Assembly: GCA_963575745.1 (NCBI GenBank) | Contig: CAUYUJ010019346.1 | Span: 99,001 to 163,000, forward strand | Reading direction: 5' to 3' | DNA length: 64,000 nt | Source: Prorocentrum cordatum | Taxonomy: Eukaryota; Sar; Dinophyceae; Prorocentrales; Prorocentraceae | Part shown: positions 51,787 to 60,615 of the stretch, one piece after another | How the letters are laid out: the number at the start of each line of letters is the position of its first letter | Numbering within the stretch: position 1 is the stretch's first letter | Made by a program: the position numbers and the translations under genes | The notes under the pieces: generated by a model | Databases searched by the model: none | What the model saw: only the letters and a program-made list of their open reading frames with translations | What the model was told of the DNA's origin: nothing

Positions 51787-51824
51787 ATGTTAATGCAGAT
51801 GATGGGGAGGAGGACGACGATGAC

Positions 51825-51855
<31 letters not shown>

Positions 51856-53460
51856 TTGATACTGATCAGGATTATGATGAGGACGATGATAATGATGATG
51901 TTAACGATGCTGCTGACATTGATGCTGAAGTGCTGATGATGATGATGATGTTGAGGATGATCGTGATGCTGATAACGGCGATGACGATGATGATGATTAC
52001 GATTATGATGATAGCGATGATGATGATGATGATGATGATGATGCTGATGATGATGATGATGATGATCACCTGATGGTGATAAGGTGGTGATGAGATGATC
52101 GGATGTCGATGCTGATGGTTTCGATGATGATGGTGATCATGATGCTGATCGATAATGAGTGGTGGTGATGATGATGCTGGCGATGGTGCTGATGATGATC
52201 ATGCTGATGCTGATCATCGTGATCATGATGATGATGAAGATGTTGACGACGACGACGATGATCATGACCAGATGAGGGTGATATGATGATGGTGATGATA
52301 AGATAATGATGCGACGATGCACGATTGAAGATGATAGTGGTGATGATGATGGTGATGCTGATTATCAATATTGACGGTGATTGGTGATCATGATGATGTT
52401 GATGCTGATGATCATGATGTGCAGGATGACGCTGATGATGAAGATGTGCATGATGATGTTGATGATGGTGGTCAGGATGATCGCCAGATGGTGACGATAA
52501 GACGATGTTGATGATCATGATCATGGTGATGTAGATGATCATGATTATGATGGTGACAATGATGCGGATGGTGATGATGATGGTGCTGATGAGGATGATC
52601 ATGATGGTTGTTCATGTTTGGTTGTGGTGATGATACTGATGCTGGTGCTGTTGTACTCATGTTGATGATAAGACTGCGATTATTGTTCCTGATACGAATG
52701 ATGAGAATGACGATATGATGCTGATGCATGTGCTGATGCTGATGCTGATCATGACGATGACGATTGTGATCATGATGTTGACGAGTATGATGATGATGCT
52801 GGTGGTGGTGGTGATGATGATGATGATGACCATGACGATGATGGTGTTGACCTGAAATTCGTGATAAGCTGAAGATGTGATGATGCTGACGAGGACGAGG
52901 ACGGTGACGATGAAGATGGCGATGACGATGACGACGGTGATGACGATGACGATGAGGACGACGATGATGATGCTGAGGACGATGATGATGATGTTCATGG
53001 CGATGCTGATGATGATGGTGATGATGACGGTGCTGGTGATGATTATGATGGTGGTGGTGGTGATGATGGAAATGATGATGATGACGACGATTATGTTGAT
53101 GATGATCATAATGGTGATGGTGATGGTGAGGGTGATGCTGATGATGATGATGGTGGTTGTGGCGTGGTGCTGGTGATGAGGAGGAGGAGGAGGAGTAGGA
53201 GGATGATGAGGATGATGAGGATTACGATGGTGATGATGCTGATGATGATGATGATGGTGGTGCTGCTGTTGATGCTGTCAATGATGATGATGATGATGGT
53301 ATGATGATGGTATGATGATGATGGTGGTGATGGTGATGATGATGATGACGATGATGGTGATGATGATGCTGATGATGATGATGATGGTGATGATGGTGAT
53401 GGTGGTGGTGGTGGTGAGAAGGAGGAAGATGAGGATGAGGAAGAGGAGGAGGAGGAGGAG
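51787..53460 (+). repeat. Long degenerate GAT array (~1.7 kb)
   Basis: GATGATGCTGATGATCATGA-type sequence with TGCTGAT and TGATCATGA variants, passing into GGA words after 53420. The most diverged and longest of the GAT arrays. Confidence 0.95.
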
Positions 53461-53564
53461 AATGGACCAGTCAGCATCGAATCGGGATGCCGTCTCAGAT
53501 CGGAATGTCCTCTGAAAACATGCTGCTCGCTGGATGCTAGGTAATCATTTTGTATGCATTGTTT

Positions 53565-53777
53565 TGCCGATCGGCGCGGGCCCCAAAACGCCACCTCCAC
53601 CCCCGGATGGAGTAAATCTTGGCTGTTTTTGGTGCCTGTTTCAAGCGGGTGGAGTCTCCCCCAGAGGACGCACGGTTCCAAACACTCGCACTAAGCAGAG
53701 GTCCGAAGCCAGACCCCCCCCCTCCCCCCCCCCCTCCTTCCGCCCGATGTCGAAACGGCGATTAAAAAAACGCTCAC
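53565..53777. repeat. REP-J copy 2
   Basis: TTGCCGATCGGCGCGGGCCC, AAGCGGGTGGAGTCTCCCCC, GCACTAAGCAGAGGTCCGAA and CGCCCGATGTCGAAACGGCG match copy 1 at 15232. Confidence 0.75.
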
Positions 53778-54099
53778 GAGGCCAGGCGTGAACGCCGGCT
53801 CCTTCCCGAGAAGGCGCACGCGCAACCCCAGAGGAGGCAGAGGTGCCCATGCCGCTACCCGTCCCTCGGTTTCCCCCTTTTCTGGGCCTCCTTGGAGGCC
53901 CTCGTCGCCACCGCTGGATTCGCCTCGAAATGCTGGTCAGAGCGCCCTCCCTGGAGAGGTCCGGGGAGCAGCCGCATCGCAACGCAGATCGACGACACGT
54001 GGGGGTGACCTCTGGTGCGGGCCCTGTGGGGTCTCCCCTTGCGCGCTTGTGTGTTGGTCCCCGCGCGGCCCCGTCACTCTTGCCCAGGGGCCCAGGGTC
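53778..54099. other. Spacer, no gene supported
   Basis: GC-rich; 54000-54085 has GGTGACCTCTGGTGCGGGCC and CGTCACTCTTGCCCAGG, possibly a decayed TIR-F relative. Confidence 0.4.
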
Positions 54100-54233
54100 C
54101 TGGCATCGCTCGGACGTGTGCATTTTTTTCTCGGCGAGGACCATCGAGGAGCATCCTTGATCATCTGGCGACAAAAACACGCACGAAACCGAACCAAAAA
54201 GCACAGGGAATGGACGTCCGAGCGATGGCCAGG
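54100..54233 (+). mobile_element. TIR-B copy 6
   Basis: TGGCATCGCTCGGACGTGTG at the start and GACGTCCGAGCGATGGCCAG at the end. The minus strand reads CSSMVLAEKKMHTSERC. Confidence 0.9.
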
Positions 54234-54378
54234 GGGGTTACATTTGGCGGGGGGGTCTGATTCGAGCTGCCTTGAAGGGTTAGGGGGGGTCTGGGCAAAT
54301 TGCCGCCCTTTCGTGGATGGTCTGGGGGGGTCTAGAACTTGTGGTCTGGGAGGATTGTGACCCCCTCCCTTTTATTAA

Positions 54379-54534
54379 GAAATCTGGAGTAGCCGAGAAG
54401 ACCTCCCAGAGTCGGGGACAGCACCAGAGGTGGTTACGCCAGGGCGTGCCAGAAGCCAGGCGAAGGCTGGCAAGCCCGTGGCTGCTAAAACGGAGCTCCG
54501 GGAAATTGCTTCTGCCGGGAAGCAGCCCGCTTAG
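54379..54534 (+). CDS. Possible C-terminal exon, Lys/Ala-rich tail
   Basis: After a TAA, one register reads SSREDLPESGTAPEVVTPGR and AKAGKPVAAKTELREIASAG before a TAG at 54532. The Lys/Ala/Pro composition recalls basic nuclear-protein tails, but that is only a resemblance. Adjacent registers are also open for some distance. Confidence 0.3.
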   Translation, partial: EIWSSREDLPESGTAPEVVTPGRARSQAKAGKPVAAKTELREIASAGKQPA

Positions 54535-54708
54535 TACTTAGCGCGCTGACATGTATTCAGTCGCTTCGCTCACTCCGCCGTCCCATCTTGCATCATCGCT
54601 ACTGGTTCGCCGTGGGCTCGGGGCCATTGTGGCGCCCCCGAGGAGAAGGAAGATTAGGATGGGGAAGGGGAGGGGAGGAGGAGGAGAGGATGAGAAGGAG
54701 AGTCGGAT

Positions 54709-54775
54709 AAAGATAAGGAGGAGGAGGAGGAGGAGGAGGAGGAGGAGGATAAAGAGGAGGAGGAGGCGGAGGAGG
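54709..54775. repeat. GGA tract
   Basis: AGGAGGAGG triplets with a GATAAAGAGG break. Confidence 0.9.
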
Positions 54776-54839
54776 AAGCCTCTCGTTGGCATCTTGTGTT
54801 GCTACTGGGGCCAAACAGGGTCGTCGTCAAAATGCTTCT

Positions 54840-55390
54840 TTGGGAGGCCTCTTGGGGTCTTTTGAGAAGCCGTTCGGGGGCGCCTGCGAGGCATTTTTGA
54901 AGCCTTCTGGGGCCTCTTGGGGCCTCTTTTGGGCCTCCTGGGTTTGGGGGCCTCTTGGCAGCATCTTGGGGCCTCTTGGGGGCCTCTCGGGGCCTCCTGG
55001 GGCCCTCTTGGGGCGGAAGGCTCGAGTTTTCGGTTCGTGGTCCCCTATTGGGCCCCTCTTGGGGCCGTCTTGGGGCTCTCTTGGGCCGTCTTGGGCGCCT
55101 CTTGAGCCGTCTCGGGGCCCTCTTGGGGCCCTCTCGGAAGCCTCTTGGCCCGTCTTGGGGTGCTCTTGGGGGCCTCTTGGGCCGTCTTGGAGCATCGGAA
55201 AGCCGAAAAGACGACAAGGCCAACATCCTTCCAAAACCATCGTAAAACATCAGGATGTTGGCCTCTCGGTGCCCTCTTGTGAGGCCTCTTGGAGGCCACT
55301 TGAAGGCCTCTTGGGCTGTCTTGGGGTCATCTTCGGCGTCTTGGAGCGCTATTTGGGCGTCTCGGGGGCCTCTTGGGCAGTGTTGGGGAT
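54840..55390 (+). repeat. COMP-E-type tract, third site
   Basis: GGGAGGCCTCTTGGGG, GGGGCCTCTTGGGGCC and GGCCGTCTTGG words with one marker segment (AAAGACGACAAGGCCAACAT) near 55206. No head or tail. Same orientation as 30.9-35.0 kb. Confidence 0.7.
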
Positions 55391-55984
55391 GTTTTTTCTT
55401 CCGGGAGGACCGTTTTAGCAGCCGCGGATTTGCCAGCCCTCGCCCAGCTTCCGGGTGTGCTCTGCGATCGTCGCCGCTGGGGCCCGGGGAGCACGGCACC
55501 GTCCTCGCCAGGCCTCCTCCAGGGACGCGGCGAAGAGAGCTCATGTCGAGGTCTCCTCGCCCGTCGCCTCGGGTGCCCCCCCTGGGTGCCGGTTGCAGAC
55601 CACGGTTGCAGACCACACTTTGCAGGCCACACTTTTCGGAATCGCCGATCCTCCTCCTCCTCCTCCTCCTCCGCCTCCTCCGCCTCCTCCGCCTCCTCCC
55701 TTTTCATCTCGAGACATGTTTTGACAACCCCAGGGCCCGGCGAGGACCCCAAGAGGTGTTCCGCCGTGAAGTGTTGCCACGGCGCGGGAGGAAGTCCGAG
55801 TCGCCCACGGGGGCGCGGAGATGGTCTCGCCTCGCGCGGCGCGGTCTGGGCCAGAGCGGGTGCCTTTCTCCAGCGAGGGGGCGCGGCGCGAGGGCGATGT
55901 GCGCGGAGTTGGGCCACCTGGGGGGGTCTCAAGGAGGAAGACGAGGAGAGGCCTGTGGAGGTCGAGTTTTTGGCGAGGAGGAGG
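55391..55984. other. GC-rich spacer with a CCT patch
   Basis: 55650-55700 is CCT/CCG triplets. Just before it the words AGACCACGGTTGCAGACCAC and TTTGCAGGCCACACTTTT form a short direct repeat. No gene supported. Confidence 0.4.
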
Positions 55985-56160
55985 AGCTCCTCCTCCTCCT
56001 CCTCCTCCTCCTCCTCCTCCTCCTCCTCCGCCTTCCTCCTTCGTCCTCCCCCTCCTCGGGGTCCAATCGGGCCTCTGGCTAAACTAAACATTCCTAAACG
56101 TGCCTCCTCCTCCTCCTCCTCCTCCTCCTCCTCCTCCTCCTCCTCCTCCTCCTCCTCTTA
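55985..56160. repeat. Two CCT tracts
   Basis: 55988-56030 and 56103-56158, separated by GTCCAATCGGGCCTCTGGCT and the following 60 bases. Confidence 0.9.
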
Positions 56161-56163
56161 CCT

Positions 56164-56419
56164 GCCATAGGAGAGTTCCCCACATTGTGGCACTGCGACC
56201 AGGTGAGCGACACGAAGGGCGGCCCGAAGTCGACCACCATGCCCAGCCTGCTCCACGAAGGACCCCTATCTTCGCAATTGATGCCAGACAGCCTCTTACA
56301 ATTGACTCTTGGATACCTTGAACACCAGGAAAGAATAAACCTCCAGAATAAGAAGGAACACAGGACGACAGCAAGCCGCCTCCACTGGTCCATGAAAAGT
56401 GTCCTGCTGCTGCCCTCAC
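56164..56419 (-). other. Possible intron and downstream exon of the zinc-finger gene
   Basis: The minus strand ends ATGGCAG followed by GTAAGAGG at 56163, a good splice-donor match. The last ~100 bp are protein-like in two registers (VDFGPPFVSLTWSQCHNVG or EQAGHGGRLRAALRVAHLV). Which is used cannot be decided. Confidence 0.25.
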
Positions 56420-56781
56420 CGCCTAAAAGCAGGGTGCACGTGTACACAGGCCTCGCAGAAGAAATGCCCGCAGTCACCAGCATCCGCGATACGGAAGAAC
56501 AGGTCTGCGCCGACCTCGATGCCAATCCGGCACCCTCACAAGTGGGGCAACTGCCTGGAGTGTCATGCTTATCCCTGACCAGCTCGTGTCCCTCGAAACA
56601 GCACCTGAATTGATGGCGTTCGGGAAGCTCCTCCGCGGTCTCCGTGGCCTCGCTTTCGGAGTCTGGCTCCGAAACTTCGGCCACCTCGGCGGACTCCTCA
56701 GCGTTGGCCACCGTACCCTCTAAGCCGTTGTTGCTCGCCTCGCTGCTGCTCTCGATTAAGAAAGTGCGCCAGTGGATCTCC
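56420..56781 (-). pseudogene. Zinc-finger (RING-like) exon with one frame break
   Basis: On the minus strand, after TATTCAG (possible 3' splice site), the frame reads SEPDSESEATETAEELPERH then FRCCFEGHELVRDKHDTPGS and CPTCEG. At about 56532 the register must change by one deleted base (or two inserted) to continue IGIEVGADLFFRIADAGD then CGHFFCEAC. Together these give Cys/His pairs (CFEGH, CPTC, CGHFFCEAC) spaced like a RING or related zinc-binding domain; the exact class is not certain. A GTGAGG donor-like site follows at 56419. It may be a decayed gene, or a real exon with a sequence error. Confidence 0.5.
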
Positions 56782-56792
56782 CTGAATACACT

Positions 56793-56870
56793 TAAGGGGG
56801 GGGGGGTCCAGGACCCCCCCCCCCCACCCCCCCTTGGCGCTGGAAAGGGGGGAGGGTCGGACCCCCCCCT
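56793..56870. repeat. G-run/C-run hairpins
   Basis: A run of ten G, TCCAGGA, then thirteen C forms a near-perfect hairpin; a second, GGGGGGAGGGTCGGACCCCC, follows at 56847. Confidence 0.8.
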
Positions 56871-56877
56871 CGTGTAG

Positions 56878-58140
56878 GGAGTACGGAGTTGGGAGTAGGG
56901 AGTGGTGAGTAGTGAGTAGTGAGTTAGTGCGTAGTGAGTAGTGAGTATTGGGTAGCGAGTAGTGGGTAGTGAGTGGCGAGTAGAGAGTAGGGAGTAGGGG
57001 GTGGGGAGTAGTGAGTAGTGAATAGTGAGTAGTGTGTACTGAGAAGTGAGTAGTGAGTGGCGAGTAGTGAGTAGTGAGTAGCGAGTACAGAGTAGGGAGT
57101 AGGGAGTAATGAGTAGTGGGTAGTGAGTAGTGGGTACTGAGTAGTGGGTGGCGAGTAGTGATTAGTGAGTAGTGAGTAGTGGGTAGTGCGTAGTGCGTAG
57201 TGCGTAGTGAGTGGTGAGTAGTGAGTAGTGAGTAGTGAGTAGTGAGTAGTGAGTAGTGAGTAGCGAGTAGTGAGTAGTGAGTAGTAAGTAGTGAGTACTG
57301 AGTACTGAGTAGTACGTAGTGCGTAGTGAGTAGTGAGTAGGGATGAGTAGAGACTAGTGGATAGTGGCAGTGGGTACTGAGTAGTGAGTCGCGAGTAGGG
57401 AATAGCGAGTAGTGAGTAGCGAAGAGCGAGTAGGGCGTAGTGAGTAGTGAGTAGTGGGTAGAGAGTTCTCAGTAGTGGGTACTGATTAGTGAGTAACGAG
57501 TAGGGAGTAGGGGGTAGTGAGTAGTCAGTAGTGAGTAGGGAGTAGGGAGTAGTGAGCAGTGGGTAATAAGAAGTGGGTAGCGAATAGTGGGTAGTGAGTA
57601 GCGGTTGGTGAGTAGTGGGTAGTGAGTAGTGACCAGTGAGCTGTGACTAGTGACTAGAGACCATGTAGAGAATCGGGAGTTGTAAATAGTGAGTAGTGAA
57701 TAGTGACTAGCGGGGAGTCAGTAGTGAATATTGAGTAGCGAGTATGGGAGTAGCGAGTAGTGAGTACTGAGTACTGTGTAGTCAGTATTTTGTAGGGAGT
57801 AGGGAGTAGCGATTAGTGGGTAGTGAGTAGCGAGTTGTGGGCAATGAGTAGTGAGTAGTGGATAATTGGTAGTGAGTAGTGATTAGTAAGTTGTGAGTAG
57901 GGAGTAGGGAGTAGTGTTTAGTGAGTCGTGAGTATTGACTAGTGGGTAGTGAGGAGTGAGTAGTGAGTAGGGAGGAGGGAGTAGTGAGTAGGGAATAGTG
58001 AGTAGCCTGTACTGGGTGGTGGGTAGTGAGTAGGGGATGGTGAGTAGTGAGTCGTGAGTAGTGAGTAGGGGGTAGAGAGAAGTGAGTAGCGAAGAGCGAG
58101 TAGTCAGTAGTGGGTAGTGAGTAATGAGTAGTGAGTACTC
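56878..58140 (+). repeat. 7-bp GTAGTGA minisatellite (~1.26 kb)
   Basis: AGTAGTGAGTAGTGAGTAG with frequent GGG, GCGA and GTACTGA variants, without any other sequence inside. A purine/T-rich strand with few C. Confidence 0.95.
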
Positions 58141-58196
58141 TTTGGGGCTGGGGTTAGTGGTTGGGTTAGGATTAGGGGTTTGGGTTAGGGTGAGGA
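58141..58196 (+). repeat. Telomere-like patch
   Basis: GGGGTTAGTGGTTGGGTTAG, GATTAGGGGTTTGGGTTAGG is close to degenerate TTTAGGG/TTAGGG repeats. It lies directly at the right edge of the 7-bp array. Confidence 0.55.
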
Positions 58197-58255
58197 CGAT
58201 GGGTAGGGGTGGCGGGGTCGGGTTCCGGAGTCAGGGGGCGGCGTGGCGAAAGTCT

Positions 58256-58461
58256 GCACGAACGAGATGGGCACGGAAAGAATGGGTACGATGCCCAACA
58301 GCAGTTCCTGTTCATTTGAACAGGACTCGCTGTCCGCGCCGCCGCGGCCTGTGTCCATTTGAGACAGAAGGCCGCCTGCCCAACAGCGGCCGCTGTTGGT
58401 TCGGGACAGCATTTGCTGTTGGGCATTGTGCCCATCGTTTCCGTGCCCATTTCGGGCGTCC
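58256..58461. mobile_element. TIR-D copy 3, best preserved (206 bp)
   Basis: Left arm ATGGGCACGGAAAGAATGGG, TACGATGCCCAACAGCA; right arm (inverted) ATGGGCACGGAAACGATGGG, CACAATGCCCAACAGCA. The centre has the perfect palindrome AACAGCGGCCGCTGTT. Confidence 0.85.
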
Positions 58462-58469
58462 AAAGAAAG

Positions 58470-58705
58470 GGGGGGAGAGGAGGGGGGGTTGCGGCCAAAG
58501 GGTTGCGGCCAAAGGGGGGGAGGGCGGGGGGGGGTCGGACCCCCCCCCCTTTTGAAAAGGCGGGGGGGGGTCCCCGACGACGGATCGGGGAAAGGGGGGA
58601 GGGGGGGGGTCCCCGACGACGGATCGGGAAAGGGGGGGAGGAGGGGGGTTCCCCGACGACGGATCGGGAAGGGGGGGGGTCCTAACCCCCCCCCCCCTTG
58701 GGGAG
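58470..58705. repeat. Tandem GGTCCCCGACGACGGATCGG units with G/C hairpins
   Basis: GGGTCCCCGACGACGGATCG occurs at 58568, 58608 and 58650 with G-rich linkers. The block is flanked by TCGGACCCCCCCCC and TCCTAACCCCCCCC hairpins. Confidence 0.8.
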
Positions 58706-58925
58706 ATCCAGCGGCGCACCCTCCTCGATTAGCTACCACACTCCGCGCGGAATGTGAGAGTCATCCGGCCTCTGGCAAACGCCTAGCTCGAATTTCTTGG
58801 CCAAGAAGTGGGCCGCAGCTCCAGGGACGAAGCCAGAAGCCCCACGATTCCTAAGAAAAGACGGGATTCAAGCCGTGGTCCATGCTGGGCGTGCCGCAGC
58901 TCCGTGCCACCTGCACAAGAAACCT

Positions 58926-59276
58926 TCACCCAAGGCAGGGACCCAGCGCCACAACACGATCGGCAACCTCGGCAGGCACATCTAGGGCTAAGGCAGTGGC
59001 CGACAGCAGGTGGTCTAACTTTCCCTTGAGCTCGTCCCTCTCGGCGCTGAGGCGCTTCAGTGCGGCGTCCGCACTGGCCTGAGTGGCTTGCCGGGCGGCT
59101 GTGCGTTCCGCCCGCGAACGATTGCAGACGTCACTACGGGCATCCTCCCGCCGCCCCATGCGTCCACGAGCCCAAAAGCCTTGCTCCCCCAAGCCCCCCA
59201 TGCCCGCCAAGCTGCCCCGTGAGCCTGGGGTCTCGGAGTGCGCCGGGGGACAAGGTGCAGGCCCACGAGCAGGCAT
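58926..59276 (-). CDS. Spliced-leader-linked ORF, coiled-coil protein (116 aa), probable retroposed mRNA
   Basis: The ATG at 59276-59274 lies within the last bases of the leader match. The frame begins MPARGPAPCPPAHSETPGSR, is Gly/Arg-rich to about residue 45, then forms a likely helix (AERTAARQATQASADAALKR, LSAERDELKGKLDHLLSATA) and ends ALDVPAEVADRVVALG at a TGA. The helix has heptad-like Leu/Ala spacing. No family is recognised. Start choice rests on the leader junction. Because mature leaders are added to mRNA, the genomic copy suggests reverse transcription and reinsertion; whether it is expressed is unknown. Downstream minus-strand sequence to about 58750 could be former 3' UTR. Confidence 0.5.
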   Translation of the reverse strand: MPARGPAPCPPAHSETPGSRGSLAGMGGLGEQGFWARGRMGRREDARSDVCNRSRAERTAARQATQASADAALKRLSAERDELKGKLDHLLSATALALDVPAEVADRVVALGPCLG

Positions 59277-59295
59277 GAGCCAAAATGGCTACGGA
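59274..59295 (-). other. Relict dinoflag­ellate spliced leader
   Basis: The minus strand reads TCCGTAGCCATTTTGGCTCA followed by TG. The dinoflagellate trans-spliced leader is 22 nt, DCCGTAGCCATTTTGGCTCA followed by AG. Twenty-one of 22 bases agree and the first 20 are exact. The mismatch is at position 21. No donor GT follows the leader, so this is a leader within a cDNA-like copy and not a leader RNA gene. Confidence 0.9.
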
Positions 59296-59299
59296 CCTC

Positions 59300-59418
59300 C
59301 GCCTCCTCCTCCTCCGCCTCCTCCTCCTCCTCCGCCTCCTCGTCCTCCTCCTCCGCCTCCTCCTCCGCCTCCTCCTCCTCCTCCTCCGTCTCCTCCTCTG
59401 CCTCCTCCTCCTCCGCGC
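59300..59418. repeat. CCT/CCG triplet tract
   Basis: CTCCTCCTCCGCCTC triplets directly upstream (on the minus strand) of the relict leader. Confidence 0.9.
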
Positions 59419-59570
59419 CTGGGCAGGGCGCATCCACGTCGGCATGGAGCGGGCGCAGCTCGACCGGCTCGGCCAGCTGGGCCTGGAGTGCAAGAAGGAG
59501 GGCCCCGGGGGGCGCCCAGGAGCGATCTCCGCACGGCGGGTTCGGAGGGCCAGCTTGAGCTGAGATAAGG

Positions 59571-59810
59571 GTGGCGCCAAGCATGTACGGTGTACGGCAA
59601 GCAGTTTACGACATTTTGAAAGCTCGAGGACACGACGCCCCCCTGGGCATCCAGAAGCCTTTCATCTATTGTCTTGGAAGGCCTGTTGAGGAAGGAGACC
59701 GCAGGAGTGTTTGGCGAGCAGAGCGGATGAGGGGCGGGGCGCTGTCGGTCGCACAGTTGCACGGCATGTCGAAAGAATCGATTGGGGAGTCACACCGCCA
59801 GGTAGGTTGA
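59571..59810 (+). CDS. Possible exon, unknown protein (79 codons)
   Basis: MAPSMYGVRQAVYDILKARG, then APLGIQKPFIYCLGRPVEEG and SVAQLHGMSKESIGESHRQV form a varied, non-repetitive protein. CACCGCCAG followed by GTAGGT at 59802 would be a good splice donor, in which case the last residues are intron. Upstream, the neighbouring register has a protein-like GRIHVGMERAQLDRLGQLGL (59425-59490), which could be a preceding exon. Family not recognised. Confidence 0.4.
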   Translation: MAPSMYGVRQAVYDILKARGHDAPLGIQKPFIYCLGRPVEEGDRRSVWRAERMRGGALSVAQLHGMSKESIGESHRQVG

Positions 59811-59854
59811 TGAAGGAGGAGGGGGAGGGAGGAGGGGAGTGGGGGGGGGGAGAA

Positions 59855-60415
59855 GGAGGGGGGAGGACAAGCTAGGTGCGCTCGCGTCATATCTGACATC
59901 CTACCCCTCCCATCCCTTACCATGGCGCAGTTCCCCTCTCTACTCGCTCAGTCGGATGTCGAGCAGGGGAATGATCCCGAAAGGGTACGCGATGCATTGT
60001 AGAGCACGGCATGGCATGGCGTAAAAGAGCACTGCAAAGCGTAGTATCAACTTAGCATTGCATTGCATTGCATGCCGTGGCATGGCACGGGAAAATGACG
60101 CCAGCGCTGCAGCGGGAGCACGAGTCGAAACGAGCGGAAGCGCGGAAATGAGGCCAGCGCTGCAGCGGGAGCACGATTCGGAAGCACGGAAATGAGCCCA
60201 GCGCTGCAGCGGGAGCAGGATTCGGAACGAGCGGGGCCCGAAAATGAGGCCCGGCGCCTCAGCGAGAGCAGCATTTTGGAAAAACATGCAGGCGGAAACC
60301 CAACTCTGGGGAAACCTCTGTGTTAAAAACAGTACGCGGGGGGGGGGTCGGCCATTTTCAAACCGTCATCAGGGGAAGAGGGAGAGTAGTATTCATATTG
60401 AGCAATTGTGGAGGA
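59855..60415 (-). repeat. Inverted duplication, copy B (partner at 13085-13660)
   Basis: Reverse complement of the segment at 13085-13660, with one ~10-bp deletion inside a 53-bp subrepeat (near 60180). GTCATATCTGACATCCTACC at 59886 and GGAGAGTAGTATTCATATTG at 60381 mark the ends. Confidence 0.85.
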
Positions 60416-60553
60416 AGAGGAAAGGGGGTGAGGAGGGGGGAGGGGAAGGAGGAGGGCTGGCGGAGCCCGACGCCGAACCGCATCGATCGAACCGAAGTGG
60501 GCCCTGCCGGGGCGAGATCGAGGGCCGGGGGAGGGGGGGAGGGAATGAGGGAG

Positions 60554-60612
60554 AGGAGGAGGAGGAGGAGGAGGAGGAGGAGGAGGAGGAGGAGGAGGAG
60601 GAGGAGGAGCAG
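60554..60612. repeat. GGA tract
   Basis: Nearly pure GGA; it creates a poly-Arg stretch in one frame that should not be read as part of the retrotransposon protein. Confidence 0.95.
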
Positions 60613-60615
60613 TAA

